Assembly (NCBI GenBank): GCA_038231395.1
Contig: JBBRLL010000020.1
Span: forward strand, 8,255 to 72,254
Reading direction: 5' to 3'
DNA length: 64,000 nucleotides
Origin: Stagnihabitans sp038231395
GTDB lineage: Bacteria; Pseudomonadota; Alphaproteobacteria; Rhodobacterales; Rhodobacteraceae
Shown: piece after piece, positions 27,056 to 36,091 of the stretch
Layout: every line of letters begins with the position of its first letter
Numbering within the stretch: the first letter of the stretch is position 1
Translations under genes and position numbers: made by a program
Notes under the pieces: generated by a model
What the model was told of the DNA's origin: nothing
Database searches by the model: none
Seen by the model: the letters and a program-made list of their open reading frames with translations, nothing else

Positions 27056-27648
27056 TCCTGTGTCAGTTTCGCAACCGCATCAGCACGATGGCTGATCCGG
27101 TTTTTCACCGTCTCATCCATTTCGCCAAAAGTCTGTTCGTAGCCATCCGGGACGAAGATCGGATCGTAGCCGTGGCCCAAAGGTCCGCGTGGGGGCCATA
27201 CGATGTGCCCGCGCGCCCGCCCCTCAAAGACCCGCTCTGTTCCGTCTGGCGCGACCAGAGCCAGCGTACAACAAAACGCCGCCCCATGCGGCGCTTTCAT
27301 CCCCGCAAGCATCCCCCACGTCTTCTCCATCGCGCGACCGAAATCCCGCCCGGCGGAACCTTCTGCCCAATCTGCCGTATAAACCCCGGGCGCGCCGCCC
27401 AAAGAGTCGACCATTAGACCGGAGTCATCGGCCAACGTCAGCAACCCAGAGAGCGCAGCGCCCGAGCGCGCTTTCAGCAAGGCATTCCCGGAAAAGCTAT
27501 GCTCCGTCTCTTCCGGCTCCGACAATCCTAGATCCGGTAAGCTCACCAAAATGACTTGAAAGCGCGATAACAGAGCCGAAAACTCAGCCATTTTGCCCCG
27601 ATTTCCAGTGGCCACCAGCAGCGTTGTCCCCGGCGCTATTCGCGTCAT
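27043..27648 (-). CDS. rdgB: XTP/dITP diphosphatase RdgB (HAM1)
   Basis: A 201-residue house-cleaning enzyme that hydrolyses ITP, dITP and XTP to monophosphates and so keeps deaminated purines out of nucleic acids. VATGNRGKMAEF is the N-terminal signature, LADDSGLMVDSLGGAPGVY carries the catalytic acidic pair, and GHGYDPIFVPDG and SHRADAV close it. It is tied to rph by a 4-base overlap, a common gene pair. Confidence 0.95.
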   Translation of the reverse strand: MTRIAPGTTLLVATGNRGKMAEFSALLSRFQVILVSLPDLGLSEPEETEHSFSGNALLKARSGAALSGLLTLADDSGLMVDSLGGAPGVYTADWAEGSAGRDFGRAMEKTWGMLAGMKAPHGAAFCCTLALVAPDGTERVFEGRARGHIVWPPRGPLGHGYDPIFVPDGYEQTFGEMDETVKNRISHRADAVAKLTQECFT

Positions 27649-28358
27649 CCCACCGCCACCTTTTGCGCCGCAACCAGGCCCGCAATCCCAGCTTCGGCCA
27701 GGTCCAGCAGTTTGCCCATCTCGTCACGTGAAAAGGTTGCGCCCTCCGCCGACATCTGAACCTCAATCATCCGCCCGCGCCCGGTGATCACGAAATTTCC
27801 GTCGGTTCCGGCCACCGAATCCTCGGCGTAGTCAAGATCAAGCACCTCTTGGCCGGCGTAGACACCGCATGAAACCGCCGCAACGTGGTCTATCATCGGA
27901 TCGCTGACAATCAGTCCCTTCTTCAAGAGTCCGTTCATTGCCAACCGCAACGCGACCCAGCCCCCGGTAATCGACGCACACCGCGTCCCGCCATCTGCTT
28001 GCAGGACGTCGCAATCAATCACAATCTGACGCTCCCCCAACGCTGACCGATCGACTCCGGCCCGCAACGCGCGTCCGATCAGGCGCTGAATCTCCTGCGT
28101 CCGCCCCGATTGCTTGCCCATCGCAGCCTCACGCTTGGTCCGGCTGTGGGTCGCCCTCGGCAGCATGCCATATTCCGCCGTCACCCAGCCCAGGCCGGTT
28201 CCTTTCAGGAAACTCGGTGGCTTGTCCTCGATCGAGGCAGAGCACAGCACATGCGTCTCCCCCATCTTGATCAGACAAGAGCCTTCCGCATGTTTCATCA
28301 CGCCGGCTTCAATCGAAACCGCCCGCATTTCATCCAATTTTCGGCCAGAGGGACGCAT
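27645..28358 (-). CDS. rph: Ribonuclease PH
   Basis: A 237-residue phosphate-dependent 3'-5' exoribonuclease that trims tRNA precursors. ETHVLCSASIEDKPPSFLK, GWVTAEYGMLPRATH and DCDVLQADGGTRCASITG are family signatures, including the phosphate-site arginines. First gene of the leftward run rph-rdgB-ridA-hemW. It is divergent from hrcA with 105 bases between. Confidence 0.96.
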   Translation of the reverse strand: MRPSGRKLDEMRAVSIEAGVMKHAEGSCLIKMGETHVLCSASIEDKPPSFLKGTGLGWVTAEYGMLPRATHSRTKREAAMGKQSGRTQEIQRLIGRALRAGVDRSALGERQIVIDCDVLQADGGTRCASITGGWVALRLAMNGLLKKGLIVSDPMIDHVAAVSCGVYAGQEVLDLDYAEDSVAGTDGNFVITGRGRMIEVQMSAEGATFSRDEMGKLLDLAEAGIAGLVAAQKVAVG

Positions 28359-28463
28359 TCTTGCACCTTTTGTTCAACGATAGCTCTGCCGCCAGATATG
28401 ACGCAGCCTTAGTGCCATGCAACCCCGATTGACGACCGGGCCAAACCATCCCTACAAAAGGCC

Positions 28464-29534
28464 ATGGCCGACACGTCTTCCATCCTTTCTGAAATGAACG
28501 ATCGAACCCGGGAAGTTTTCCGCCGCGTGGTCGAAAGCTACCTGAACTCCGGCGATCCGGTCGGGTCCCGCACCTTGACGCGCTCGATGACGGAAAAGCT
28601 GTCCGCCGCCACAATCCGCAACACGATGCAGGACCTCGAATTTCTTGGCCTGCTGGACAGCCCGCACGTCTAGGCCGGTCGGATTCCGACCCAACTCGGC
28701 CTGCGGATGTTCGTCGATGGGCTGATGGAGGTGGGAACCATCGACTCCGCAGACCGTGCCAAAATCGAGTCGTCGGTCGAACGGGATGATACAGACGTCA
28801 CCTCCCTCCTCGATCACGTTGGCGCTGCCCTTTCCGGCATCACCCGTTCGGCCTCTCTCGTCCTTGCGCCCAAGCAAGAAACTGCAATTCGTCACATCGA
28901 ATTTGTGTCTCTCGCCCCCGACCGCGCCCTTGTTGTGCTCGTCTTCGTTGATGGCCATGTCGAAAACCGCGTCTTCAACCCGCCGCCCGGCCAAACCGCG
29001 TCGTCGATGCGTGAGGCAGCCAATTTTCTGAATGCCATCGCGGAAGGTCGCCGCCTTTCCGAGCTCCGTCCCTTGATTTCCGCCCAAATCGCCCTGAATC
29101 GCCAGGAGATTGACGCCCTCGCGCAAGCCCTCGTCGAAAGCGGCCTCGCTCTTTGGGAAAACGCGGGCGAAAGCGGCGAACGTCTTATCGTTCGTGGTCA
29201 GGCCAATCTGATCTCGCCCAGCACCGAATCCCTTAACCTCGACCGCATCCGCACCCTGTTTGACGACCTTGAACGCAAGCGTGACATCGCCGATTTCCTG
29301 GAAATGACCGAAACCGGCGAGGGTGTGCGCATTTTTATCGGCTCTGAGAACAAACTCTTCTCACTTTCGGGTTCCACTCTCGTCGTTTCTCCCTATATGA
29401 ACACCGACCGTAAGATCATCGGGGCCATCGGCGTCATCGGCCCGACCCGGCTTAACTATGGCAGGATCGTTCCGATCGTGGATTATACGGCACAGTTGGT
29501 GGGCCGCATGATTTCCGGTCGGGGCAAAAGCTGA
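28464..29534 (+). pseudogene. hrcA: Heat-inducible repressor HrcA, interrupted by an in-frame amber codon
   Basis: The reading frame is HrcA, the repressor that binds CIRCE operators of groESL/dnaK operons. Residues 1-69 are the winged-helix DNA-binding part (NDRTREVFRRVVESYLNSG, SAATIRNTMQDLEFLGLL). TAG at 28671-28673 then breaks the frame after SPHV; the same frame resumes at once with AGRIPTQLGLRMF and continues to a normal end at 29534. The usual residue here is serine (SPHVSAGRIPTQ), one base change from TAG if the codon was TCG. The distal part has an ATG at 28707 but lacks the DNA-binding domain. Everything else is intact, so it is a recent mutation or a sequencing error; grpE follows after 36 bases. 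Confidence 0.88.
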
Positions 29535-29570
29535 CGAAGGCTAGGGCTGACTTTTGAAGGTGGGAACGAC

Positions 29571-30104
29571 ATGGCAGACGAAAAATCCGGTCCTGAAGAG
29601 ATCGACCTGAAGGACCTTGAAGCCTTCATGGAAAGCGAAGAGCTTGCCGCTGCGAGGGCAGAGCGGGACGATATGCGCGACCGCTACATGCGCGCGCTCG
29701 CTGACGCGGAAAACTCGCGCAAACGGGCTGACCGCGACCGGCGGGAGGCAGAGCAATATGGCTCCACCCGCCTGGCCCGCGACCTGCTTCCCGTTTATGA
29801 CAACCTCAAACGCGCCATCACTGCCGTGCCGGATGATTTGCGCCTTCAGGCCGATGCCTTGATGGAGGGGGTCGATCTGACTCTGCGAGAGTTGACCAAC
29901 GTCATGACCAAACATGGCGTCAAGCCGATTTCGCCCCGAATCGGCGACCAGTTCGATGCTCATTCGATGGAGGCCATGTTCGAAGCCGCTCTACCTGGCA
30001 CCAAGGTCGGCCAGATCATTCAGGTGGTCACCGAAGGCTTCATGCTCCACGACCGTCTTTTGCGCCCCGCACAGGTTGGCGTTTCGTCCAACACCCAAGG
30101 CTGA
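29571..30104 (+). CDS. grpE: GrpE, nucleotide exchange factor of DnaK
   Basis: A 177-residue GrpE. An acidic N-terminus leads into a long helix (ARAERDDMRDRYMRALADAE), and the C-terminal beta domain includes GDQFDAHSMEAMFEA and VTEGFMLHDRLLRPAQVGV. It releases ADP from DnaK. It sits 36 bases after hrcA, the usual hrcA-grpE pair, and probably depends on the hrcA promoter. A hairpin in the gap to mutS probably ends the transcript. Confidence 0.96.
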   Translation: MADEKSGPEEIDLKDLEAFMESEELAAARAERDDMRDRYMRALADAENSRKRADRDRREAEQYGSTRLARDLLPVYDNLKRAITAVPDDLRLQADALMEGVDLTLRELTNVMTKHGVKPISPRIGDQFDAHSMEAMFEAALPGTKVGQIIQVVTEGFMLHDRLLRPAQVGVSSNTQG

Positions 30105-30111
30105 AACTCAT

Positions 30112-30147
30112 CCCGCAAGGTGCGTGCAGGCCGCGCACCTTGTCGGG
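30112..30147. terminator. Hairpin between convergent grpE and mutS
   Basis: CCCGCAAGGTGCG at 30112-30124 pairs with CGCACCTTGTCGGG at 30134-30147, a 13-base-pair stem with one bulged T. No T-run follows on either side, so it may stop Rho-independent transcription weakly or serve as an RNA end protector for both genes. Confidence 0.5.
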
Positions 30148-30149
30148 CG

Positions 30150-32765
30150 CTACTTCACCAAGCCCTTCAATTCATAAATCATCTGCAACGCTTCCCGGGG
30201 CGACAGGTCATCCGGCCTGATCTCGCGCAAGCGCGCCTCCACTGCAGAGGCTGGGGCGCGCACCGGTTCTGGCCTTGCTGCCCGAAACAACGGCAAATCG
30301 TCAATCAAGGCACGCGGCGTCGGCCGGTCCCGGTCGCCCTTCTCCAGCGCCTCCAGCACAACCTTGGCACGCTCCACCACCGCGTGTGGCAGGCCTGCCA
30401 GACGGGCGACCTGTACCCCGTAACTCCGGTCCGCAGCCCCTTCCCGCACCTCATGCAGGAAGATCACATCGCCCTCCCACTCCTTGACCGTCACTGTGGC
30501 ATTGCTGACCCCGGCCAACTTCCCCGCCAAAGCCGTCATTTCATGGTAATGCGTTGCAAACAGCGCCCGGCAGCGATTCACGTCATGCAAATTCTCCAAC
30601 GTCGCCCAGGCAATGCTTAACCCGTCATAGGTCGCGGTACCCCGCCCGATTTCGTCCAGAATAACCAATGCCCGGTCATCCGCCTGGTTGAGGATGGCCG
30701 CCGTCTCCACCATCTCCACCATGAAGGTCGAGCGTCCCCGCGCCAGATCGTCCGCTGCCCCCACCCTGCTGAACAACTGGCTCACCAGTCCGATGTTCGC
30801 CTTGCGCGCCGGCACGTAACTGCCCATCTGAGCCAGCAAGGCGATCACGGCATTCTGCCGCAAAAACGTGGACTTGCCCGCCATGTTCGGTCCGGTGATC
30901 AGCCAAATCGCTGCCGAATCCGCAGGCCCGTCGGTGTCGGTTAACCGGCAATCGTTCGGCACAAACGCCACCCCCTGCCGTTTTAACGCCCGCTCCACCA
31001 CCGGATGCCGCCCGCCCTCAACCACAAAGGCCCGGCTGTCGTCTACCGTGGGCGCCACCCAATCCTCCGCCACCGCCAAATCCGCAAGCGCCGCCGCCAA
31101 ATCCAACTCTGCCAACCCGCGCGCCGCCGCCGCAATCGCCGCCGCGCGCGCCAGAACTTCCGCCCGCAACGCTTCAAAATGCCCGCGCTCTTGTTCCAGC
31201 GCTGCATTCCCGGCGTTCAGAATCCGGGTTTCCATCTCGCCCAGTTCAACGGTTGAGAACCTTACAACATTCGCATTGGTCTGCCGGTGGATGAACCGCA
31301 CTTGCGCCCGCATCTTTTCTTTATGCGCGGTGGTCGTTTCGATAAAATACCCCAACACATTGTTATGCTTGATCTTCAGGGATGAAATGCCGGTCTCGGC
31401 CACAAATCGCGCCTGCATGTCGCCAATAACCGCGCGCCCCTCATCACGCAGCCGACGGGTCGCGTCCAGCGCCGCGTCATGCCCCTCCGCTACGAACCCG
31501 CCGTCGCGCACCATCATGGGCGGCTCTGCTATCAGGGCGCGCTCCAGCAGTTCAACCAACGCTTCCTGCCCCCGCAACGCACCAACCGCATCGGAAAGTG
31601 CCGATGGCGCCCCGTTCAGCGTGATCCGCCCGGCCTGCGCCAGCCCGGCCCTGATGGCTGCCAAATCCCGTGGCCCGCCACGCTCCAACGCCAGCCGCGA
31701 CAGGGCCCGGTCCATATCCGGCACCATACGTAGCGCGCCGCGCAACTCATGCCGCGCTGGCTCCTCCACCAACCAACGCACGGCTTCCAACCTCCGCGAG
31801 ATAACACCCAAGTCCCGCGATGGACTGCTCAACCGCACTTCCAGCAAGCGCGCACCAGCAGCCGTCACGGTCCGATCCATCGCCGCCAGCAACGACCCGT
31901 CTTTTCCGCCTGATAGCGCTTGCGTCAGTTCCAAATTCCGCCGCGTGGCCGCATCAATCTGCATCGTCCCGCCCGACACTTCCCGCGTCGGAGGCCTTAG
32001 AAACGGCAACTTCCCGCGCTGCGTCAGGTCCAGATAATCGACCAGCGCCCCCATCGCCGAAACCTCAGCCCGCCCAAACGCCCCAAAGCTTTCCAATCCT
32101 GCAACGCCGAACAGGGTTGAAACCCGTGCCTGCGCACCTGCTGAATCAAAACTTCCGCGTGACAGTGCTGTGAGTGCGGCACCCGCCTCGCGCACCACCT
32201 CGGCCCAAACGCTTTCGCGCGTCTCCGATACCAGCACCTCTTTCGGTGCCAGTCGCGCCAGCTCTGCCGACAAACGCCCGCCCGGACACAGCATCACCCG
32301 AAATTCGCCGGTCGAAATGTCCGCCCAGGCCAAGGCCGCGTCGTCGCGTACCTCGGCAAACGCACACAAATAGTTCGACCGCCGGGCGTCCAGCAACGTG
32401 TCCTCGGTCAAGGTGCCCGGCGTCACCAGCCGTACCACATCCCGCTTCACAACCGATTTGTATCCGCGCTTTTTCGCCTCAGCCGGGTCTTCCATCTGTT
32501 CGGCAATCGCCACCCGGAACCCCTTGCGGATCAGCCCCAGCAAATACCCCTCCGAGGCGTGGACCGGCACACCGCACATCTGAATTGCCACGCCCTGATG
32601 GGTGCCGCGCTTGGTCAACGCTATATCCAAGGCTTCGGAGGCCTCTACCGCGTCCTGAAAGAACATCTCGTAGAAATCGCCCATCCGGTAGAACAGCAAA
32701 GCCCCCGGGTAGCGAGCCTTGATCTCCAGATACTGCACCATCATCGGTGTCGCTTCGTCTTGCAA
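30150..32765 (-). CDS. mutS: DNA mismatch repair protein MutS
   Basis: About 870 residues. The mismatch-reading motif is ALLFYRMGDFYEMFF near the N-terminus. The C-terminal ATPase has GPNMAGKSTF as Walker A, LVILDEIGRGTATYDG as Walker B and signature, and FATHYHEMT. MutS recognises mispairs and recruits MutL. The start is uncertain: TTG at 32765 is preceded by GGGGG and gives the usual short lead before PMMVQYLEIKA. ATG at 32744 and TTG at 32798 are alternatives. It is divergent from the aminotransferase gene. Confidence 0.95.
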   Translation of the reverse strand: MQDEATPMMVQYLEIKARYPGALLFYRMGDFYEMFFQDAVEASEALDIALTKRGTHQGVAIQMCGVPVHASEGYLLGLIRKGFRVAIAEQMEDPAEAKKRGYKSVVKRDVVRLVTPGTLTEDTLLDARRSNYLCAFAEVRDDAALAWADISTGEFRVMLCPGGRLSAELARLAPKEVLVSETRESVWAEVVREAGAALTALSRGSFDSAGAQARVSTLFGVAGLESFGAFGRAEVSAMGALVDYLDLTQRGKLPFLRPPTREVSGGTMQIDAATRRNLELTQALSGGKDGSLLAAMDRTVTAAGARLLEVRLSSPSRDLGVISRRLEAVRWLVEEPARHELRGALRMVPDMDRALSRLALERGGPRDLAAIRAGLAQAGRITLNGAPSALSDAVGALRGQEALVELLERALIAEPPMMVRDGGFVAEGHDAALDATRRLRDEGRAVIGDMQARFVAETGISSLKIKHNNVLGYFIETTTAHKEKMRAQVRFIHRQTNANVVRFSTVELGEMETRILNAGNAALEQERGHFEALRAEVLARAAAIAAAARGLAELDLAAALADLAVAEDWVAPTVDDSRAFVVEGGRHPVVERALKRQGVAFVPNDCRLTDTDGPADSAAIWLITGPNMAGKSTFLRQNAVIALLAQMGSYVPARKANIGLVSQLFSRVGAADDLARGRSTFMVEMVETAAILNQADDRALVILDEIGRGTATYDGLSIAWATLENLHDVNRCRALFATHYHEMTALAGKLAGVSNATVTVKEWEGDVIFLHEVREGAADRSYGVQVARLAGLPHAVVERAKVVLEALEKGDRDRPTPRALIDDLPLFRAARPEPVRAPASAVEARLREIRPDDLSPREALQMIYELKGLVK

Positions 32766-32850
32766 ATTGGCCCCCAGGGTTCCATGGACTCTATCCAAGC
32801 CTTCCCTTCCCCGAAAGCCCCCCTTAACCTATCTCCAGCAGGAGGCCCAA

Positions 32851-33747
32851 ATGACCGACGTGTCCACCCACCAGGCCGAAGATGATATCCGCAACGAGTC
32901 GATCCTGATCTACGTCAACGGCCAGATCGTGCCCAAGGCGGCTGCCACCGTTTCCGTCTACGACGCAGGCTTCATGATGGGCGACGGCGTCTGGGAAGGC
33001 ATTCGCCTTTACAATGGCAAATGGACCTTCCTTGACGAGCATATCGACCGCCTGTTTGAAGCTGCCAAAGCCATCGACCTCGACATCGTCCTGACCCGAG
33101 AAGCGGTGATTTCCGCGATATCAGAGACGCAAAAGGCCAACGGCTTCATCACCGACGCTCACGCCCGCCTGATGGTGACAAGGGGCCGCAAAACCCGCCC
33201 CTTTCAGCACCCCAAACTCAACCAGACCGGCCCAACCATGGTGATCATCATGGAACACAGCCGCCAGAAACTGCCGAGGCCCATCCGCCTTGCCACAGTA
33301 CCTCACCTGCGCGGTCTACCGATGACGCAAGACCCCAAGCTGAACAGCCATTCCAAACTCAACTGCATCCTCGCCTGCATCGCCGCCGAAAAAGCCGGTG
33401 CGGATGAGGCGCTGATGCTCGACATCCATGGTTTCGTGAACACGACCAACGCCTGCAATTTCTTCATCGTCCGCAAAGGCCAGGTTTGGACCTCCACGGG
33501 CGACTACTGCATGAACGGCATCACCCGGCAAAAGGTCATCGACCTCTGCCACCTCAACGCCATCCCGGTCTATGAGCGCAATTTCTCTCTGGTGGACACC
33601 TACTCCGCCGACGAGGCTTTCCTGACCGGCACCTTTGGCGCGCAGACCCCGGTGGGCTCCATCGACGGGCGCACCATCGGCACCGGACAAATCGGCCCCA
33701 TGACCGAACGCATCCGCAGCCTTTACAAAACCCTGGTGGGCGCATGA
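32851..33747 (+). CDS. Class-IV PLP aminotransferase (branched-chain / D-amino-acid type)
   Basis: A 298-residue fold-type IV aminotransferase. YVNGQIVPKAAATVSVYDAG opens the small domain, HSKLNCILA holds the PLP lysine, and GFVNTTNACNFFIV and TGTFGAQTPV bind the phosphate and substrate. Fold-type IV covers branched-chain and D-amino-acid transaminases and aminodeoxychorismate lyase; specificity is not clear here. The start at 32851 has a perfect AGGAGG 5 bases upstream. The next gene, sulfotransferase-like, overlaps by 4 bases, so the two are made together and probably act on one pathway. Confidence 0.88.
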   Translation: MTDVSTHQAEDDIRNESILIYVNGQIVPKAAATVSVYDAGFMMGDGVWEGIRLYNGKWTFLDEHIDRLFEAAKAIDLDIVLTREAVISAISETQKANGFITDAHARLMVTRGRKTRPFQHPKLNQTGPTMVIIMEHSRQKLPRPIRLATVPHLRGLPMTQDPKLNSHSKLNCILACIAAEKAGADEALMLDIHGFVNTTNACNFFIVRKGQVWTSTGDYCMNGITRQKVIDLCHLNAIPVYERNFSLVDTYSADEAFLTGTFGAQTPVGSIDGRTIGTGQIGPMTERIRSLYKTLVGA

Positions 33748-34478
33748 CCCCCGATCCGCACAAAATCGCCATGTGGAGCGGCCCGCGCAACCTTTCGACG
33801 GCCATGATGTATGCCTTCGCCGCGCGCGGCGATTGCGCCGTGTGGGACGAGCCGTTTTACGCCGCCTACCTGCGCGCCACCGGCATCGACCACCCGATGC
33901 GGGAAGATGTCATTGCCGCCGGTCTGTCAGACCCCGAAGGCGTCGCCCACGCGTGCACCGGCCAAATTCCGCAAGGTCAGAGCCTGTTTTACCAAAAGCA
34001 CATGACCCTCCATATGATCCCCGAGTTCGACCGAGGCTTCCTGCACGCCCTCACCACCATCTTCCTGATCCGCCACCCGGCCCGAGTGATAGCAAGCTAC
34101 GCCAAAAAGCGCGAAAGCCCGACCCTCGCCGACATAGGCTACGTTCAACAGGCCGACCTCTTTGACGAGGTGGCCCAACACCTTGGTCACGCCCCCCTTG
34201 TCATCTCCGCCGAAACCATTCGCGCCAATCCCACGCAGTCGCTGCAATCCCTGTGCGCCGCCCTGAATATCCCCTTCACTAAAGGGATGCTGCGCTGGCC
34301 CGCTGGCCCCAAACCCTATGACGGCGCCTGGGCTCCGCATTGGTACAACGCCGTCCATAAATCCACCGGTTTTGATGCCGCTGAAGGCCCGTTACCGGAG
34401 CTTGCGCCAGAGTTCCAGCGGCTTGCAGATGACGCGCAGTCCTACTACGACCGCCTCGCCAGTTACGCGCTGAAATGA
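33744..34478 (+). CDS. Sulfotransferase-like P-loop protein paired with class-IV aminotransferase
   Basis: A 244-residue protein with WSGPRNLSTAMMYAF at residues 11-25, a PAPS-type 5' phosphosulphate loop variant, then VWDEPFYAAYL, YQKHMTLHM and FLIRHPARVIASYAK, the 3' phosphate motif. This matches the sulfotransferase-like family found next to, or fused with, class-IV aminotransferases. No substrate is established. The gene overlaps the aminotransferase by 4 bases and converges on argG. From memory, plant branched-chain-aminotransferase-like proteins carry both domains in one chain. Confidence 0.75.
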   Translation: MTPDPHKIAMWSGPRNLSTAMMYAFAARGDCAVWDEPFYAAYLRATGIDHPMREDVIAAGLSDPEGVAHACTGQIPQGQSLFYQKHMTLHMIPEFDRGFLHALTTIFLIRHPARVIASYAKKRESPTLADIGYVQQADLFDEVAQHLGHAPLVISAETIRANPTQSLQSLCAALNIPFTKGMLRWPAGPKPYDGAWAPHWYNAVHKSTGFDAAEGPLPELAPEFQRLADDAQSYYDRLASYALK

Positions 34479-34504
34479 AAATGCCGGGGCGTTGATACCG
34501 GCAA

Positions 34505-34520
34505 TGTTTCACATGAAACC
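34505..34520. promoter_or_regulatory. Degenerate parS-like site
   Basis: TGTTTCACATGAAACC matches the parS consensus at 14 of 16 positions (central CACATG for CACGTG, last base C). It lies in the 48-base gap between convergent genes, just after a 6-bp hairpin at 34482-34503, and 7.5 kb past the third perfect site. It could be a weak ParB site or a decayed one. Confidence 0.4.
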
Positions 34521-34526
34521 AGAGAC

Positions 34527-35765
34527 TTAGACCTTGGCGACCCGCGCATTCCGAGCGGCAATCAGCTTCAACCGCAACCCGTTCAACGTGATGAACCCTT
34601 GCGCGTCCTTCTGATCATAGGCCCCTGCATCCTCCTCAAACGTCACGTGCTTCTCGGAATAAAGCGAATGTTCCGACCACCGCGCCACCGTGCGCGCCGA
34701 CCCTTTATAAAGTTTGACCCGCACCGTCCCCGTCACATGCTCCTGCGATTTGTCGATCAAAGCCTGCAACATCTCCCGTTCCGGCGAGAACCAGAAGCCG
34801 TTGTAAATCAATTCCGCATAGCGCGGCATGATCGAGTCTTTCAGATGCCCAGCCCCGGAATCCAGCGTGATCTGCTCAATCCCCCGATGCGCCTCCAACA
34901 GAATCGTGCCGCCCGGCGTTTCATAAACCCCGCGCGATTTCATGCCCACAAACCGGTTCTCGACCAGATCCAGCCGCCCAACCCCATGCTTGCCACCGAT
35001 CTCGTTCAACCGCGTCAAGATCGTCGCAGGCGACATCGCCTCCCCATTGATCGCCACCGCATCGCCACGCAAAAACGCGATCTCGACCGTCTCGGCGAGG
35101 TCAGGCGCCTCCTCCGGGCTAACGGTGCGCTGATAGACGAATTCCGGCGCCTCTTCGGCGGGGTTCTCCAGCACTTTCCCCTCGGACGAGGTATGCAGCA
35201 AATTCGCATCCACGCTGAACGGGGCTTCCCCACGCTTGTCCCGCGCAATCGGAATCTGGTTTGCCTCGGCAAATTCCAACAGCCTGGTGCGCGAGGTCAA
35301 ATCCCACAGCCTCCAAGGGGCTATCACCTTGATCGAGGGGTCCAAAGCCGCCGCTGACAGTTCGAATCGTACCTGATCGTTGCCCTTGCCTGTCGCCCCA
35401 TGCGCCAAAGCATCCGCCCCGGTTTCATGGGCAATCCGCACCAGATGCTTGGAAATCAACGGCCGCGCAATCGAGGTGCCCAGCAGATACAGCCCCTCAT
35501 AAAGTGCATTGGCGCGGAACATCGGGAACACGAAATCCCGCACGAACTCCTCCCGCACATCCACGATATGGATGTTTTCCGGCTTGATCCCCATCAGGAT
35601 GGCCTTGGCCCGCGCTGGTTCCAGCTCTTCGCCCTGCCCCAGATCGGCGGTAAACGTCACCACCTCACAGCCATATTCGGTCTGCAACCATTTCAGGATG
35701 ATCGAGGTGTCCAGACCACCGGAATAGGCAAGGACGACTTTCTTCGGGGCGAGTTTGGCGGACAT
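34527..35765 (-). CDS. argG: Argininosuccinate synthase
   Basis: A 412-residue enzyme joining citrulline and aspartate with ATP in arginine synthesis. AYSGGLDTSIIL is the PP-loop, GATGKGNDQVRFE and KSRGVYETPGGTIL bind substrates. Length and motifs are standard. GGGAGCC precedes the start. It is a single-gene unit bounded by convergent and long upstream gaps. Confidence 0.97.
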   Translation of the reverse strand: MSAKLAPKKVVLAYSGGLDTSIILKWLQTEYGCEVVTFTADLGQGEELEPARAKAILMGIKPENIHIVDVREEFVRDFVFPMFRANALYEGLYLLGTSIARPLISKHLVRIAHETGADALAHGATGKGNDQVRFELSAAALDPSIKVIAPWRLWDLTSRTRLLEFAEANQIPIARDKRGEAPFSVDANLLHTSSEGKVLENPAEEAPEFVYQRTVSPEEAPDLAETVEIAFLRGDAVAINGEAMSPATILTRLNEIGGKHGVGRLDLVENRFVGMKSRGVYETPGGTILLEAHRGIEQITLDSGAGHLKDSIMPRYAELIYNGFWFSPEREMLQALIDKSQEHVTGTVRVKLYKGSARTVARWSEHSLYSEKHVTFEEDAGAYDQKDAQGFITLNGLRLKLIAARNARVAKV

Positions 35766-36091
35766 CTGAGGCTCCCTGATGCGACTGGCCCGCGATTATC
35801 GGGAAACCGGACCAAGGGCAAGCGAGCGGCGGTGGCTGGAGGGCTGCGAGTTCACGCCCTTCAACAAACATCTTGCAAGACGACATTCCGGCGGCAGATT
35901 TTCCGGCACTAAGCGCTTACGAAAACGCCGAAGCCCTTTTCTCGGATCGTCGCCTCGCGGCCCAATCAGAATTTCCAAGGGTTCCATCGTCGGCAAGCTT
36001 TGCACCATCAATGTGAAACGGGTTCCCATTGTGGCCGGAATGGTCAGGATGATCGCCCTATACAGCTATCCGGCGCGAAACGCCCTGCCAT
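35766..36091. other. Intergenic region between argG and the Hpt gene
   Basis: About 326 bases. Two short open frames cross it on opposite strands (35796-36029 minus, 35779-36237 plus) but neither resembles a known protein or has a good ribosome site, and both overlap flanking genes or each other. It must contain the argG promoter. No hairpin with a T-run and no riboswitch fold were recognised. Confidence 0.5.

Noticed and set aside
27720..27735. CACGTGAAA half-site in rph
   Set aside because: About 10 of 16 matches to parS; only one half-site is intact.
30868..32037. A 389-codon plus-strand frame opposite mutS
   Set aside because: Ser/Arg/Ala-rich shadow of MutS codons with no family likeness.
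35796..36029. A 77-residue minus-strand frame between argG and the Hpt gene
   Set aside because: No good ribosome site, no recognisable domain, and overlaps another open frame on the other strand.
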